DNA of 64,000 nucleotides from Clitopilus passeckerianus (GCA_944990035.1 CALYLX010000066.1:620001-684000), one strand, 5' to 3'; counted from the first letter of the stretch, positions 39,034-49,762 are shown. Notes: generated from the letters alone by a model not told the origin. Translations and numbers: made by a program.

Positions 39034-39518
39034 TGTTAAGGCAGAGCCTAACAACTTAGGTAATACTGTTTACGCTCGATGTCTTTGATAAACAAAGACA
39101 GAGATTTGTCAGCAGCTGCGGCTGTACTGACGACCTGGTGAGATTGACGAAGCAAGAGACTTAAAGGCGAAGTAGAGAACTAAGCAGTTAGGTAGATTGC
39201 CTAGGTCAAGCTGAGGAGCCTTGACCAAATGGTACAGGTTTATATACCTATCTAGTAGTTCTAAATATAGCGCATGCGCAGCATGCTGAGTAAGTAATGA
39301 GTCATGCACAGCATGATGAGTAAGTACATGAGTCAGTATGACTCGATGTGAGTCAGAAAGAGTCAGATAAGGTATAAGTCTCTCACGATCGTGAGAGATG
39401 CGGAGTAAGCATGGAAAAAGGTGAAAAATGCGTAGTGATGCGCAGCATATGTGAGTAATCGTGCATAGGTAAGCGGGCCGGGGTATGTAAGGAGAAACAT
39501 GTAAGCAAAATCATAACA
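39034..39518 (-). repeat. Solo G1 LTR (485 bp, minus) with 5-bp target duplication
   Basis: It reads TGTTAAGGCA to ATCATAACA on the plus strand, the reverse complement of the G1 LTR. GGATT precedes (39029-39033) and follows it (39519-39523). LINE Y ORF2 is continuous if the LTR and one GGATT are removed. Confidence 0.95.
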
Positions 39519-40770
39519 GGATTCTGATGCACATGCTGTGCGCGTCTCTGAGCCTCTCAACCCTGTCCATGGAGAAGCGGTCCCAGGCCTTCGCCTGTTG
39601 GATACACACTCTGCAGAGTTACATTTGACACCGTCATTGCAGCATCTAAGGATGCCCTTGATTCTTGTCGCATCCACTTGGATGTGATTCGCGCTGATGC
39701 AGATCTGTCTGACACTACAGTGTTAGTGGCAGCTGATGCGTCTGTTCCCAAAAGCAGGAAGCACCAAGCGGTTGCTGCCTGCTCCATCCTTCATGGCGCC
39801 TTTGGCCCAGAAGAATACACTATGGCATCAGGCAGAGTCCTCTCTGATGGTGCCAAACTCGCAGCCATTGACTTGTCTATAAGCAAGGCTGTTCTGCGCA
39901 ACAACTGTGTCAAAATAGTTGTGCTCTCAGACTCGACTAAAGCCATTCGGTTGGCTTTGGACCCGTCTCTCCATTCTGGGCAAGGACACTCGCTGTCCAT
40001 TTGCTCCAAACTACGTGCTTGGTTCTCGGGCAATGCTGACAGGCGCGTCCATTTCGTTCATGTCCCTTCGAGACTCAATTGGGACATTCACCACCGTGCT
40101 CACTTGGCGGCCACTGGCTTGCGGGTGGGTGCTGGGAACAAACCCCGGACATCCCTTGGGTATGCCCGGAAACGCGCTGTGGATAGAATGCTGCATGAGT
40201 GGACTTGTCTACTGCAGCAGCCTTCTTACTCTGGCAACAGCTTCTTGCGCCTTACACACAAAGGTGCCTCCCTAAGGCCCACACACATTAAAGGTGGACC
40301 TTGGCTACATCGTGTTGGTTCTTCCAATGCGCATACCGCGCGCCTTACACGCGCAGTTCTGGGTCATGCACCCATAGGCGAATTCCGCGCGCGCTTCAAC
40401 CTGGGTGGGGAGACAGCGTGTGCATGCAACTGGCGCGTTCTGGAAACGAGGGGACACATCCTTCACCAGTGCACGCACTTCCATCGACGGCCTAACCAGC
40501 GCTTGCGCCGGGAGCTGTCGTCCTTCTTGTTCTTCCTTGAGAACAACCCTACCACTTTTGCGTTTCCCTCGCAACAGCCTCTACCGCCGTTTCCCAAAGC
40601 CAGGAAGACACAGCGACGTGGGCCGCCTGACAAGGCCCCCACACACCTCTGCGATGCCCTCCCCACTGCCGAGGGCCATCGCCGACGAATGCCTGTAACA
40701 GGCTCCACTGCACCCCCGCGCCCTGACGATCTTGTCTGGGTACCGGGTGCACATCAATTTGTTCGCAGAG
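39519..40770 (+). pseudogene. LINE Y copy 2 ORF2: RNase H to C-terminal zinc finger
   Basis: A 1-base loss near 39616 shifts the frame. From 39678 it reads on: DTTVLVAADASVPKSRKHQ (RNase H), VVLSDSTKAIRLAL, FVHVPSRLNWDIHHRAHLA, RTSLGYARKRAVDRMLHEW, and the C-terminal finger CACNWRVLETRGHILHQC. At about 40770 it runs in frame into ORF1 of another LINE Y copy, giving a fused 667-codon ORF (39678-41681). Confidence 0.85.
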
Positions 40771-41681
40771 TCAACCTTCGTTTGTCTAATGGAGGTTCCC
40801 GCAACAACGCCATCCATGCCGAAGTGGGCAGAGGTGACGCAATCATTGTTCACTTCAGTGACACCCCCACCCACGGCGACTTGGCTATCATCAGGCTCGC
40901 TGTGCAGCGCGTTTGGTACCCTCTCACTGAGGGCGGCCAACCCATCATCAACGTGAATGTAGAGGTCCCTGCATCGCGTTCTTACGCCCACATCACTGGC
41001 GTGCCCTACTACACCCTTGGTGCAGCAGAGAGCACTCCGGTCACTCCTGACGCAATGGAGGCTCTCCTGCGTCAAAACCCTACTACAGCGTCGCTCCAGC
41101 TTGCTGGGAAGCCGCGCATCCGTCGAGCCAGCCTGTCGCATGACATGTGCGTGGTTTTCTTCGACTTCTGGGACTCTAGGTCAGGTACCACCCTCAAGTC
41201 CATCGCCAACAAGAAGGTGTCCATTGGTGGTCGCCTCTGCAACATCTCCCCTGCCAGTGTGCATGCTGGCGTTCCCCAGTGCCAGCGCTGCTGGGCTTGG
41301 GGTCATCCCACTGCCTCTTGCAGGCAGCAGTACAACTCCTGCGCGCATTGTGGCTATGGCCATGACACGCAGAACCATCGCAAGCTCTCCCACTGCTGTT
41401 GGGAGAAGCCTGACGCGAACCCTCCGGTGCCTGCTACTCCAGCAGGTGCACCCTGTCCCCATGCACCCAGGTGCATCAACTGCGGCAAGGACCACAGGGC
41501 TGACTCGTCCAAGTGTGCCTTCTCCCGACACCGGTTCAATTCTGGCTGGATCCAGCGCCAGTATGATGTCAACAATGCGGTACGCTTTTCTGTTAGAGCA
41601 CCGCAAAGTTATGCTAATGTTCAACCACCCAGGAGGCGTCCGATACGGACTGGTCTGGGTGATCGTGCTGCCCACATTTGA
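40771..41681 (+). pseudogene. LINE Y copy 3 ORF1 C-terminal part (fused to preceding ORF2)
   Basis: The reading NLRLSNGGSRNNAIHAEVG, IRLAVQRVWYPLTEGGQPI, CQRCWAWGHPTASC, CAHCGYGHD and CINCGKDHRADSSKC is followed by the end PRRRPIRTGLGDRAAHI. This equals the last ~300 residues of ORF1 in copy 1. Three cysteine clusters are intact. The upstream ORF1 part is absent; the ORF opens from the ORF2 tail of copy 2. Stop at 41679-41681. Confidence 0.85.
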
Positions 41682-41692
41682 TATATTTCTTA

Positions 41693-42229
41693 TGCGCTAC
41701 AAACATGTATCTGTACTACGCCTCTATTCACAGAATGTGAATAGAAATTATGACTTTGTTGCATCACTCCTAGAAGAACGTAAAAACGATTTCGACGTCC
41801 TCCTGCTACAAGAGCCTCCCTGGAGGCTCATACGCCGCACCGTGTCCACTACCAGCCCGGAAGGGGAGGCGGTGGTGGGTGCTCCCACTCATCCAGACTG
41901 GCTGGTCATGTTTAGACGTCCAGTATCTGAGACTGACCGCCCACGCGTTATGACGTTTGTGCATAGGCGTCTTGCAGGCATGCGGCCTGCATTTCGCACT
42001 GACCTCGCCAACCACAATGATGTGGTGGTCACGACACTGTATGGGAGCGCTGGTGCTCAAATACACTTCGCCAATGTCTACTCTGACCCAAGGGATGGTA
42101 CTGCCATTCGCTGGTTGTGTGACAATGCCCCACGTCTCCCAAGCATGCTATGCATGGCAGGGGACTTCAACTGCAAGTCGTCAGTCTGGGACCCAGACTA
42201 CAACTCTACAAATCATGTTGCAACTGAAC
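41693..42229 (+). pseudogene. LINE Y copy 3 ORF2: endonuclease N-terminal part
   Basis: This starts 11 bases after the ORF1 stop: MRYKHVSVLRLYSQNVNRNY, then LLLQEPPW and MLCMAGDFNCKSSVWDPDY, motifs of the exonuclease-endonuclease-phosphatase fold. It is interrupted at 42230 by the poly(T) of the inverted LINE Y copy 1. The host resumes in RT at about 49763, so roughly 1 kb of ORF2 is missing. Confidence 0.88.
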
Positions 42230-42259
42230 TTTTTTTTTTTTTTTTTTAATCAAAGCCCT

Positions 42260-42278
42260 ACGCCCCCAGAGGGGGCGT
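42260..42278 (-). other. LINE Y 3' terminal hairpin (copy 1)
   Basis: ACGCCCCC/GGGGGCGT forms a perfect 8-bp stem with a 3-base loop just before TTTGATT and the poly(A). Confidence 0.75.
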
Positions 42279-42709
42279 CTGACAATTTATATTCCGGCGC
42301 CCGATAGCAGTCCGGTCGCAAGTAACTAAATACATGCATTGTATACTAACGTAGGTAGAAACTGTGTTCGTCGAGTGAACTACACTGAATACGAGGTGCA
42401 TCAAAGAGCAAGCTAGGGTGGCCCCCGAGGATAAATCTCTAAACGAGTATGGTAGCGCGCAACACCCCGCAGAAGCAGCAAGAACCCTGGGGGCCAGGCT
42501 TGCCGCTATATGAAGGATGGAGCACTGACGCCTATGCATGGAAAGCCATGCCAGACGCTTCGGCCTGTTCTCTGCGAACAAATTGGTGTGCACCCGGCAC
42601 CCAGACAAGGTCGTTAGGGCGCGGCGGTGCAGCGGAGCCTGTCACAGGCATTCGTCGGCAGTGGCCTCCGACAGCGGGAAGGGCACCGCGAACGCGCGTG
42701 GAGGCCTTA

Positions 42710-44872
42710 TCAGGCGGACCACGTCACCGTGTCTTCCTGGCTTTGGGAAATGGCGGTGGGGGCTGTTGCAATGGGAACGCAAAAGTGGTAGGATTGTTCG
42801 CAAGAAAGAACAAGAAAGACGACAGCTCCCGGCGCAAGCGCTGGTTGGGCCGTCGTTGAAAGTGCACGCACTGGTGAAGGATGTCCCCTCGTTTCCAGTA
42901 TGCGCCAGTCGCATGCACACGCTGTCTCCCCATCCAGGTTGAAGCGTGCACGGAATTCACCAATGGGTGCATGACCCAAGACTGCGCGTGCAAGGCGCGC
43001 AGTGTGCGCATTGGAAGAACCAACACAACGTAGCCAAGGCCCACCTTTGAGGTGAGTGGGCCTCAGGGAAGCACCTTTGTGCGTAAGGCGCAAGAAGTTG
43101 TTGCCAGAGTAAGAAGGCTGCTGCAGTAGACAAGTCCACTCATGCAGCATTCTATCCACAGCGCGTTTCCGGGCGTACCCAAGGGATGTCCGGGGTTTGT
43201 TTCCAGCACCCACCCGCAAGCCAGTGGCCGCCAAGTGAGCACGGTGGTGGATGTCCCAGTTGAGTCTTGAAGGGACATGAACAAAGTGGACGCGTCTGTC
43301 AGCGTCGCCCGAGAACCAAGCACGTAGTTTGGAGCAGATGGACAGCGAGTGTCCTTGCCCAGAGTGGAGAGACGGGTCCAAAGCCAGACGGATGGCTTTA
43401 GTCGAGTCTGAGAGCACAACTATCTTGAGGCAGTTGCGCAGGACAGCCTTGCTTATAGACAAGTCAATGGCTGCGAGTTTGGCATCATCAGAAAGGACTC
43501 TGCCTGATGCCATAGTGTACTCTTCTGGCCCAAAGGTGCCATGAAGGAGGGAGCAAGCAGCAACCGCTTGGTGCTTCCTGCTTTTGGGAACAGACGCATC
43601 AGCTGCCATCAACACTGTAGTGTCAGACAGATCTGCGTCAGCGCGAATCACATCCAAGTGGATGCGACGAGAATCAAGGGCATCCTTAGATGCTGCAATG
43701 ACGGTGTCAAATGTAACTCTGCCAGAGTGTGTATCCAACAGGCGAAGGCCTGGGACCGCTTCTCCATGGACAGGGTTGAGAGGCTCAGAGATGCGCACAG
43801 CATGTGCGTCAGAATCCATGATCGTAGAGAGCAAGTTGCCGCGCACACGTTGCGACAAGTTGGAGAGAGACGAAGGAAGACGCATTGTTCCTTTGTACAG
43901 CTGGTGCTTGTCACTAATGAGCGACAGCGTAGGGTGGTTGCCAATCAGGGTGCCAATGCGCGCCTGGCCGCGTTCGACCAGTTTCCTGATGTGCAGATGA
44001 ATGGGAGGGAGGCCAGCAATAGACTCGGTCCCCCCACCCGGTGATGTGCGAAAGGCGCTGGTTATCCACCTAGCAGCCTTGTGTTGCATAGTGCGCAAGT
44101 GCGACATAGCAGTCTTGCACCTAGCACCTTTGTAGAACCAGAGGCCCACACCATACGTAGCGACCGGAAGGACGCATGCACGGTAGAGCAGCCGCTTCTG
44201 CATAGGGGTGATACCCCTTGATGAGTTACCAAGCATGATCATTGCCTTGACAGTGGTCAGAGCCTTGGTAGAGTAATACTTGACATGGTGACTGAAGGAT
44301 AGCGACCGGTCAAAGTAGAAGCCCAAGTAACGCCAAACGCTCTTGGGCTGGAGTGGCGAGTTGCCAGTGTGTGGAGCAAAGCCCAAGTCGATGGCAGGAT
44401 TGACATCGCTGTGCTTGCGAGAGAAGTGGAAGACCTCTGTCTTATCATGTTCCAAGACAAGGCCAAGCGCAGTAACAAGCTCCGTGATAACGGCGTATGC
44501 TTGTTGGAGTAGGGTGATGTTCTCCCCAAAGGATGCCGACTGGACGATGAGCGAACCATCGTCCACATACGACATGAGTGTAGTAGCAGCATGCGGAATC
44601 CTACGCTCAAAGAGTCTCATCACTGGCACCAAATAGAGCGCAGAGAGAAGAGGGGATAAAGCAGATCCCTGACCAACGCCAACATCTGCAGAGTACTTGC
44701 TGGACTCTTCGCCGTTCCAGCTGTAGGATGTGTGTCTCCCCACGAGGTACGACGCAAAGAAGTTGCAGACTTCTGGCGCAAAGCCCAGTCTGCGCAATAT
44801 GCGTAGCAGCATGTCATGGTTGAGAGAGGGGAAGAACTGAGCAAGGTCAAATGCGACCACGCTTGTCTTCAA
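42710..44872 (-). CDS. LINE Y ORF2b: reverse transcriptase, RNase H, C-terminal zinc finger
   Basis: This second half of ORF2 starts KTSVVAFDLAQFFPSLNHDM (RT motif A, Asp about residue 9) and continues GVGQGSALSPLLSALYL and SYVDDGSLIV (YVDD at about 102-105). RNase H follows at about 420-540 (LMAADASVPKSRKHQ, AKLAAIDLS, VVLSDSTKAI). A C-terminal Cys/His motif ends it (CACDWRILETRGH, then HILHQCVHF in a shifted frame). The acidic RNase H residue E reads K in AKLAAID here, but E in the copy at 57828. A frameshift near 42885 spoils the end. The ORF is separated from ORF2a by a stop and -1 shift also present in copy 3. Confidence 0.88.
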   Translation of the reverse strand: MKTSVVAFDLAQFFPSLNHDMLLRILRRLGFAPEVCNFFASYLVGRHTSYSWNGEESSKYSADVGVGQGSALSPLLSALYLVPVMRLFERRIPHAATTLMSYVDDGSLIVQSASFGENITLLQQAYAVITELVTALGLVLEHDKTEVFHFSRKHSDVNPAIDLGFAPHTGNSPLQPKSVWRYLGFYFDRSLSFSHHVKYYSTKALTTVKAMIMLGNSSRGITPMQKRLLYRACVLPVATYGVGLWFYKGARCKTAMSHLRTMQHKAARWITSAFRTSPGGGTESIAGLPPIHLHIRKLVERGQARIGTLIGNHPTLSLISDKHQLYKGTMRLPSSLSNLSQRVRGNLLSTIMDSDAHAVRISEPLNPVHGEAVPGLRLLDTHSGRVTFDTVIAASKDALDSRRIHLDVIRADADLSDTTVLMAADASVPKSRKHQAVAACSLLHGTFGPEEYTMASGRVLSDDAKLAAIDLSISKAVLRNCLKIVVLSDSTKAIRLALDPSLHSGQGHSLSICSKLRAWFSGDADRRVHFVHVPSRLNWDIHHRAHLAATGLRVGAGNKPRTSLGYARKRAVDRMLHEWTCLLQQPSYSGNNFLRLTHKGASLRPTHLKGGPWLRCVGSSNAHTARLARAVLGHAPIGEFRARFNLDGETACACDWRILETRGHPSPVRALSTTAQPALAPGAVVFLVLSCEQSYHFCVPIATAPTAISQSQEDTVTWSA

Positions 44873-44874
44873 CC

Positions 44875-46623
44875 CTAGAGTCTAGCCCAACCGGCTTTGA
44901 CGATGTGAGTGAGATAAACACCCGCATCCTCAGTAGAGTGTTGGCGCACACCTCCAAACTGATTGGGGTGGAACACGCTGAATTTCTGCGCTTCAAACTG
45001 CATCCTGTTTGCAAGCATCTTCTCAAAGAGTTTCCCCAGCGTGTTGAGCAACACAATGGGGCGGAACATCTTGGGAGTTGAATAGTGCGGTTTGCCAGGC
45101 TTTGGAACAATGGCAGACCGCGACTCCTTGAAGTGAGAGGGCCAGTGACCAACCCGAAGGCAGGCATTGGCAATCTCGACGAATTTGGTTGCAATGACAG
45201 TGTCAACAACCAGGGATTTGAGCTGATACCATGTGAGGTGATCAGGACCTGGAGCAGAAGTGTTTGAGCACTTTGCCAGTTCTTCCCTGAGCTCGCTGAC
45301 ACCAAAGTCCCACCACTCGCGCAGAGGAGACTGAGGCACGTCGTCAAGCACAGAGGGGTCAACAGGGCGGTCAGACGCCGAGTTGTATGTTGAGTCAAGA
45401 GCAGCCCACAGCGACTCAAGGGAGTTGCAAGGTTCACCATTGTGGCGAATTGCTTCGTGTGTAGGGAGCTCGCGCTGTTTCGCCCAGCGCATAAGATCCC
45501 ATGGACGCTTGTTGGTAGTAGCAATCGTCTGGATCCTACTATCAAAGAACTTGCGCTTGGCCACTTTCGTGGTCCTGCGGAACGCCTTGTAATCAGCGAC
45601 CGCCTTGGAAGCGCGATACACTCTGACAGCCTCAGAGCACTCAGGATTCCACCAGGACTTTGACCTGGTGGAGATGCGGGCAGTCTTTGAGTTGTTATCC
45701 CAAGAGTGCTTAATAGCAGTTGCAATGGCGCCCGTGCAGCGTTCGATTGCTTCTGCTGTTGTGAGACCAGATGTGTCCAGTGCTCGCAAAGAAGAGGACA
45801 GCTCCTTTAGAAACTCTTCCTCTTGCTCGCTGCCCCTCGGCAGAGTGACGCGCTTAGCGGCCAGCTGCACAGGCTGGATAGGGAGCGTGACGGTCAGAGG
45901 AGCATGGTCAGAGGGTCCTTTCCACTCTGTGACCACGCTGTGTGAAGTCCCTGCAGTGCGACCCACAGGGAGAAAGAATAGATCAATGACTGATGGCCTA
46001 AGGCTGACAGCATGCGGGAAGTGAGTAGGAGTGCGTACTGGTAGTACGCTAGCCTCCAAACCCAGGTCAAGCGCAACATCGCATAGTTCAGTTGCAACAT
46101 GATTTGTAGAGTTGTAGTCTGGGTCCCAGACTGACGACTTGCAGTTGAAGTCCCCTGCCATGCAGAGCATGCTTGGGAGACGTGGGGCATTGTCACACAA
46201 CCAGCGAATGGCAGTACCATCCCCTGGGTCAGAGTAGACATTAGCGAAGTGTATTTGAGCACCAGCACTCCCATACAGTGTTGTGACCACCACATCATTG
46301 TGGTTGGCGAGGTCGGTGCGAAATGCGGGCCGCATGCCTGCAAGACGCCTATGCACAAATGTCATAACGCGTGGGCGGTCAGTCTCAGATGCCGGACGTC
46401 TAAACATCACTAGCCAGTCTGGGTGAGTGGGAGCACCAATCACTGCCTCCCCTTCCGGGTTGGTAGTAGACACAGTGCGGCGTATGAGCCTCCCGGGAGG
46501 CTCTTGCAGCAGAAGCACGTCAAAATCGTTCTTACGCTCTTCCAGGAGAGATGACACTAGATCATGATTTCTATTCACATTCTGTGAGTAGAAGCGAAGC
46601 ATAGATACATGTTTGTGACGCAT
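44875..46623 (-). CDS. LINE Y ORF2a: endonuclease and RT N-terminal part (582 aa)
   Basis: This starts 8 bases after the ORF1 stop with MRHKHVSMLRFYSQNVNRNH. The endonuclease fold shows QEPP (about 40), CMAGDFNCKSS (about 150-160) and GPSDHAPLTV (about 238), the usual Asn, Glu, Asp and His positions. An RT N-terminal region follows: TWYQLKSLVVDTV, SAIVPKPGKPHY, FRPIVLLNTLGKLFEKML, HPNQFGGVRQHSTEDA. It ends HIVKAGWARL with a TAG, immediately before ORF2b in another frame. Together they form one Tad1/I-like ORF2 that nicks DNA and primes reverse transcription there. Confidence 0.9.
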   Translation of the reverse strand: MRHKHVSMLRFYSQNVNRNHDLVSSLLEERKNDFDVLLLQEPPGRLIRRTVSTTNPEGEAVIGAPTHPDWLVMFRRPASETDRPRVMTFVHRRLAGMRPAFRTDLANHNDVVVTTLYGSAGAQIHFANVYSDPGDGTAIRWLCDNAPRLPSMLCMAGDFNCKSSVWDPDYNSTNHVATELCDVALDLGLEASVLPVRTPTHFPHAVSLRPSVIDLFFLPVGRTAGTSHSVVTEWKGPSDHAPLTVTLPIQPVQLAAKRVTLPRGSEQEEEFLKELSSSLRALDTSGLTTAEAIERCTGAIATAIKHSWDNNSKTARISTRSKSWWNPECSEAVRVYRASKAVADYKAFRRTTKVAKRKFFDSRIQTIATTNKRPWDLMRWAKQRELPTHEAIRHNGEPCNSLESLWAALDSTYNSASDRPVDPSVLDDVPQSPLREWWDFGVSELREELAKCSNTSAPGPDHLTWYQLKSLVVDTVIATKFVEIANACLRVGHWPSHFKESRSAIVPKPGKPHYSTPKMFRPIVLLNTLGKLFEKMLANRMQFEAQKFSVFHPNQFGGVRQHSTEDAGVYLTHIVKAGWARL

Positions 46624-46631
46624 AAAGTAAT

Positions 46632-48582
46632 TTATACGTGAGCAGTACGATCACCCAGAGCCGTCAGAATCAGTCTCCTCCTGGGTGGTTGGATGTTAGC
46701 ATAACTTTGCGGCGCTCTAACAGAAAAGCGTACCGCATCGTTGACTTCATACCGGCGCTGGATCCAGCCAGCGTCAAATCGGTGACGAGAGAAGGCGCAC
46801 TTGGACGAATCCGCTGTGTGCGCCTTGCCGCAGTTGATGCACCTGGGTGCGTGGGGGCACGGTTCACCATCAGGAGTGGCAGGTACCGGGGGATTCGCAT
46901 CAGGCTTCTCCCAACAGCAGTGGGAGAGCTTGTGATGATTCTGCATGTCATGGCCATAGCCACAGTGCGTGCAGGAGTTGTACTGCTGTCTACAGGACGC
47001 AGTTGGGTGTCCCCAAGTCCAACAGCGCTGACACTGAGGGACGCCGGCGTGTACACTGGCAGGGGAGATGTTGCACAGGCGTCCACCAATGGACACCTTC
47101 TTATTGGTGATGGACTTGAGGGCGGTACCAGACCTAGAATCCCAGAAGTTGAAAAAGACCACACACATATCATGCGATGGGCTGGCGCGATGAATACGTG
47201 GCTTTCCAGCAAGCTGGAGCGACGACGTAGTGGTGTTCTGACGCAGGAGTGCTTCCATGGTGTCAGGAGTGACTGGAGTGCTGCCCACTGCGCCAGAGGA
47301 GTAGTAGGGCATGCCAGTGATGCGGGCGTAGGAATGCGATGCAGGGACCTCTACATTCACGTTGACAATTGGCTGGCCACCCTCTGTAAGAGGATACCAA
47401 ACGCGCTGCACAGCGAGACGGATAATGCCCAGGTCGCTGTGGGTGGGTGTGTCGCTGAAGTGGACGATGATAGCGTCACCCCTGCCTACTTCAGCATGAA
47501 TGGCGTTGTTGCGAGAACCTCCAGCAGACAGCCGGAGGTTGAGAGTAGAAACAGCCTGCTCAGGCGGAATGGGGAGAGGCGCAGGGATGGCATCACTGCC
47601 AGTGCCTCTGCGCACATAAATGAAGCATTGCCTGCGAGATGGGCCGCGTGTGGTGGATTTGAGCTTCTGCTTCTTCTTCAAAGGAGAGGGAGCAGAGGGG
47701 AGGGGAGAGGACGCTGCCTTGCGCTTGTTGGCATTAGAATTGTCCTTGAGTTGCGCTACTTCCTCCCAGGATAGTCCAGGGAGATGACGCGCGAGTTCAG
47801 CAAGTTCTGCGCATTGGTGCGCAGACATGCCAGCAGTGACCTCCGCAAAAGAGCGAGGGGCGGCGTTTGCAGGCCGTCTGGGCGGCTGCGAAGCGACAGA
47901 AGCGTAGGACGCCTTGGGAGCGCGCTGACGCTGTTGTGGTTGCTGCTGCTGCTGCTGGGGCGCATTAGCAGGCTTGTGCGCACGCACAGCATGCGGGTTA
48001 GGCGCCCTGCGTGGTGCAGCAGGCGCTTGGGGAGGAGGGCGGGCAAACTGGCGCTGGAATTGCATCCAGTTACCCGCATGGATCCGCTCAGGCTGCGGTT
48101 GCGAAGGGGCAGCACCTGTGGCAGCACCTGGGGCAGGTCCAGGGACCCGGCTGCCAGATTGTTGAGATGTTGCTGTGGTCTCCTGTCCCTCCATGGGAGC
48201 CGGAGATTTGTGACCAGTGGCAGTGTGTTCCGTGGGTCGGGGAGGGGTAACCTGGGTCCTGGCGCCTTGGGAGGCGCTGGAGGAGGTGGGGGCGACTGCA
48301 GGAGCAGGGGAGGCCGGTGCTACACCATGCCCACCTGCTGCAGCAGTGGAGGGAGCGGATGCTGCGCTTGCAGCACCCTTGGGAGCAGCAGTGCGTGCAG
48401 GGCGCTGCTGGGGGGAAGGAGACGGCAGGAGAGTATCCAATGCATCCCTAACACGTCGAATTTGGGGGAGACACTCCTCATCCACACTGAGGTAGTCTGT
48501 GATATGAACAGATGCCGCGCGAGCAACTGTTGAGACAAGGCAGTCTGCAATGAGCTTTGCCTGAAGCTCATCTACAGCACTA
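46632..48582 (-). CDS. LINE Y ORF1 (C-terminal three quarters), Gag-like with zinc knuckles
   Basis: The reading PSAVDELQAKLIADCLVSTV, ITDYLSVDEECLPQIRRVRD, then a long Ala/Pro/Gln-rich linker with a QQQQQQPQQ tract, SFAEVTAGMSAHQCAELAEL, STTRGPSRRQCFIYVRRG, NLRLSAGGSRNNAIHAEVG, and CQRCWTWGHPTASC, CTHCGYGHD, CINCGKAHTADSSKC. It ends LILTALGDRTAHV at 46632. The N-terminus is displaced to 49193-49654 by an inserted LINE Y 3' fragment; residues read upstream of 48582 in this frame come from that insert and are not native. It is the RNA-binding partner of ORF2. Confidence 0.88.
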
Positions 48583-49192
48583 GGCTTGCGCCGGGAGCTG
48601 TCGTCTTTCTTGTTCTTTCTTGCGAACAATCCTACCACTTTTGCGTTCCCATTGCAACAGCCCCCACCGCCGTTTCCCAAAGCCAGGAAGACACGGCGAC
48701 GTGGGCCGCCTGACAAGGCCCCCACACACCTCCGCGATGCCCTCCTTGCTGTGGGGGGCCACCGCCGACGAATGCCTGTAACAGGCTCCACTGCACCTCT
48801 GCGCCCTGACGACCTTGTCTGGGTGCCGGTGCACACCAATTTGTTCGCAGAGAACAGGCCGAAGCGTCTGGCATGGCTTTCCATGCATAGGCGTCAGTGC
48901 TCCATCCTTCATATAGCGGCAAGCCTGGCCCCCAGGGTTCTTGCTGCTTCTGCGGGGTGTTGCGCGCTACCATACTCGCTGAGAGATTTATCCTCGGGGG
49001 CCACCCTAGCTTGCTCTTTGGTGCACCTCGTATTCAGTGTAGTTCACTCGACGAACACGGTTTTACTTACGTTAGTATACAATGCATGTATTTAGTTGGT
49101 TGCGACCGGACTGCTATCGGGCGCCGGAATATAAATTGTCAGACGCCCCCTCCGGGGGCGTAGGGCTTTGATCAAAAAAAAAAAAAAAAAAA
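48583..49192 (+). mobile_element. 5'-truncated LINE Y insertion inside LINE Y ORF1
   Basis: A 610-bp 3' end of LINE Y in plus orientation: ORF2 tail (RRELSSFLFFLANNPTTFAF, PPFPKARKTRRRGPPDKAP), 3' UTR, the hairpin ACGCCCCC-TCC-GGGGGCGT (49143-49161), TTTGATC and 20 A residues (49173-49192). It splits ORF1 of copy 1. No clear target duplication is visible. Confidence 0.88.
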
Positions 49193-49654
49193 AGGTGGAC
49201 AGTGGTCCATCCAACCTTGCATAGTGACAAGAGCATCGGTAAGAGCCTCTACATCATCCCTGACGGCCGCCTCTGTAGCCTGTAAAGACAGGGTATAAGA
49301 GTCCTTCTCTTCGTGTCCTGGAAACAGAGCTTTGAACTCTGTTTGAGTGGTAGAGCCTGCCCTGGAGGCAGTTCTAGACTTGGGCTGCGCTACAGCAGCG
49401 CCAGAGGCGTTCTTCCTGCGCTTGTGCTCTGGGGAGGAAGGGGCTGAAGGAGCAGGGCCCTCATCTGCATCGAAATCATCGTCCTCCTCCATTGCTGGAG
49501 TGGGACGCTTGTTCCGAGCGCCAGAGGGGCCCTGAGGTGTTTCTTCACCATCAAATGCGCCATAGTCACGACCATGGCCCTTCTGAGGTGTGGATGGCGT
49601 TGGAGTTGGATCCGGCGGCCGGGGAGTCTTCTTGCTGCCTCCTGCACTACTCAT
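49193..49654 (-). pseudogene. LINE Y ORF1 N-terminal part (copy 1)
   Basis: ATG at 49654: MSSAGGSKKTPRPPDPTPTP, YGAFDGEETPQGPSGARNKR, EHKRRKNASGAAVAQPKSR, then an acidic region to TDALVTMQGWMDHCPP. It aligns with 35624-36126 of copy 2. It is separated from the rest of ORF1 (46632-48582) by the poly(A) end of the inserted fragment. Confidence 0.88.
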
Positions 49655-49762
49655 AGCGCAGACAGGCGGATATACTGGAGAATAAAGCGGTGTGCAAGCT
49701 GCTGGAGGGCGAATTTGCGTCGCTGTTGTGGCTGTGATGTTGGTGGTAACAGATCAAAAGGG

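Larger units (their letters stand above)
42230..49757 (-). mobile_element. LINE Y copy 1, near full length (Tad1/I-like LINE with RNase H)
   Basis: On the minus strand: 5' UTR (from about 49757), ORF1 (49654 to 46632, interrupted by a 610-bp insert), ORF2 (46623 to about 42710, split by a frameshift), 3' UTR, terminal hairpin and 18 A residues (T at 42230-42247). The 5' end CTTTTGATCTGTTACCACCA matches that of copy 2. No target duplication is seen; the flanks belong to separated parts of ORF2 of copy 3, which implies a target deletion of about 1 kb. Confidence 0.9.

Noticed and set aside
47784..48533. 249-codon plus-strand ORF
   Set aside because: It is antisense to the Ala/Pro/Gln-rich part of LINE Y ORF1; its Arg/Gly/Cys composition is that of a shadow.
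46632..48884. Single 750-codon LINE ORF1 starting at 48884
   Set aside because: The first ~100 residues are read backward through an inserted LINE Y 3' fragment; the native N-terminus is at 49193-49654.
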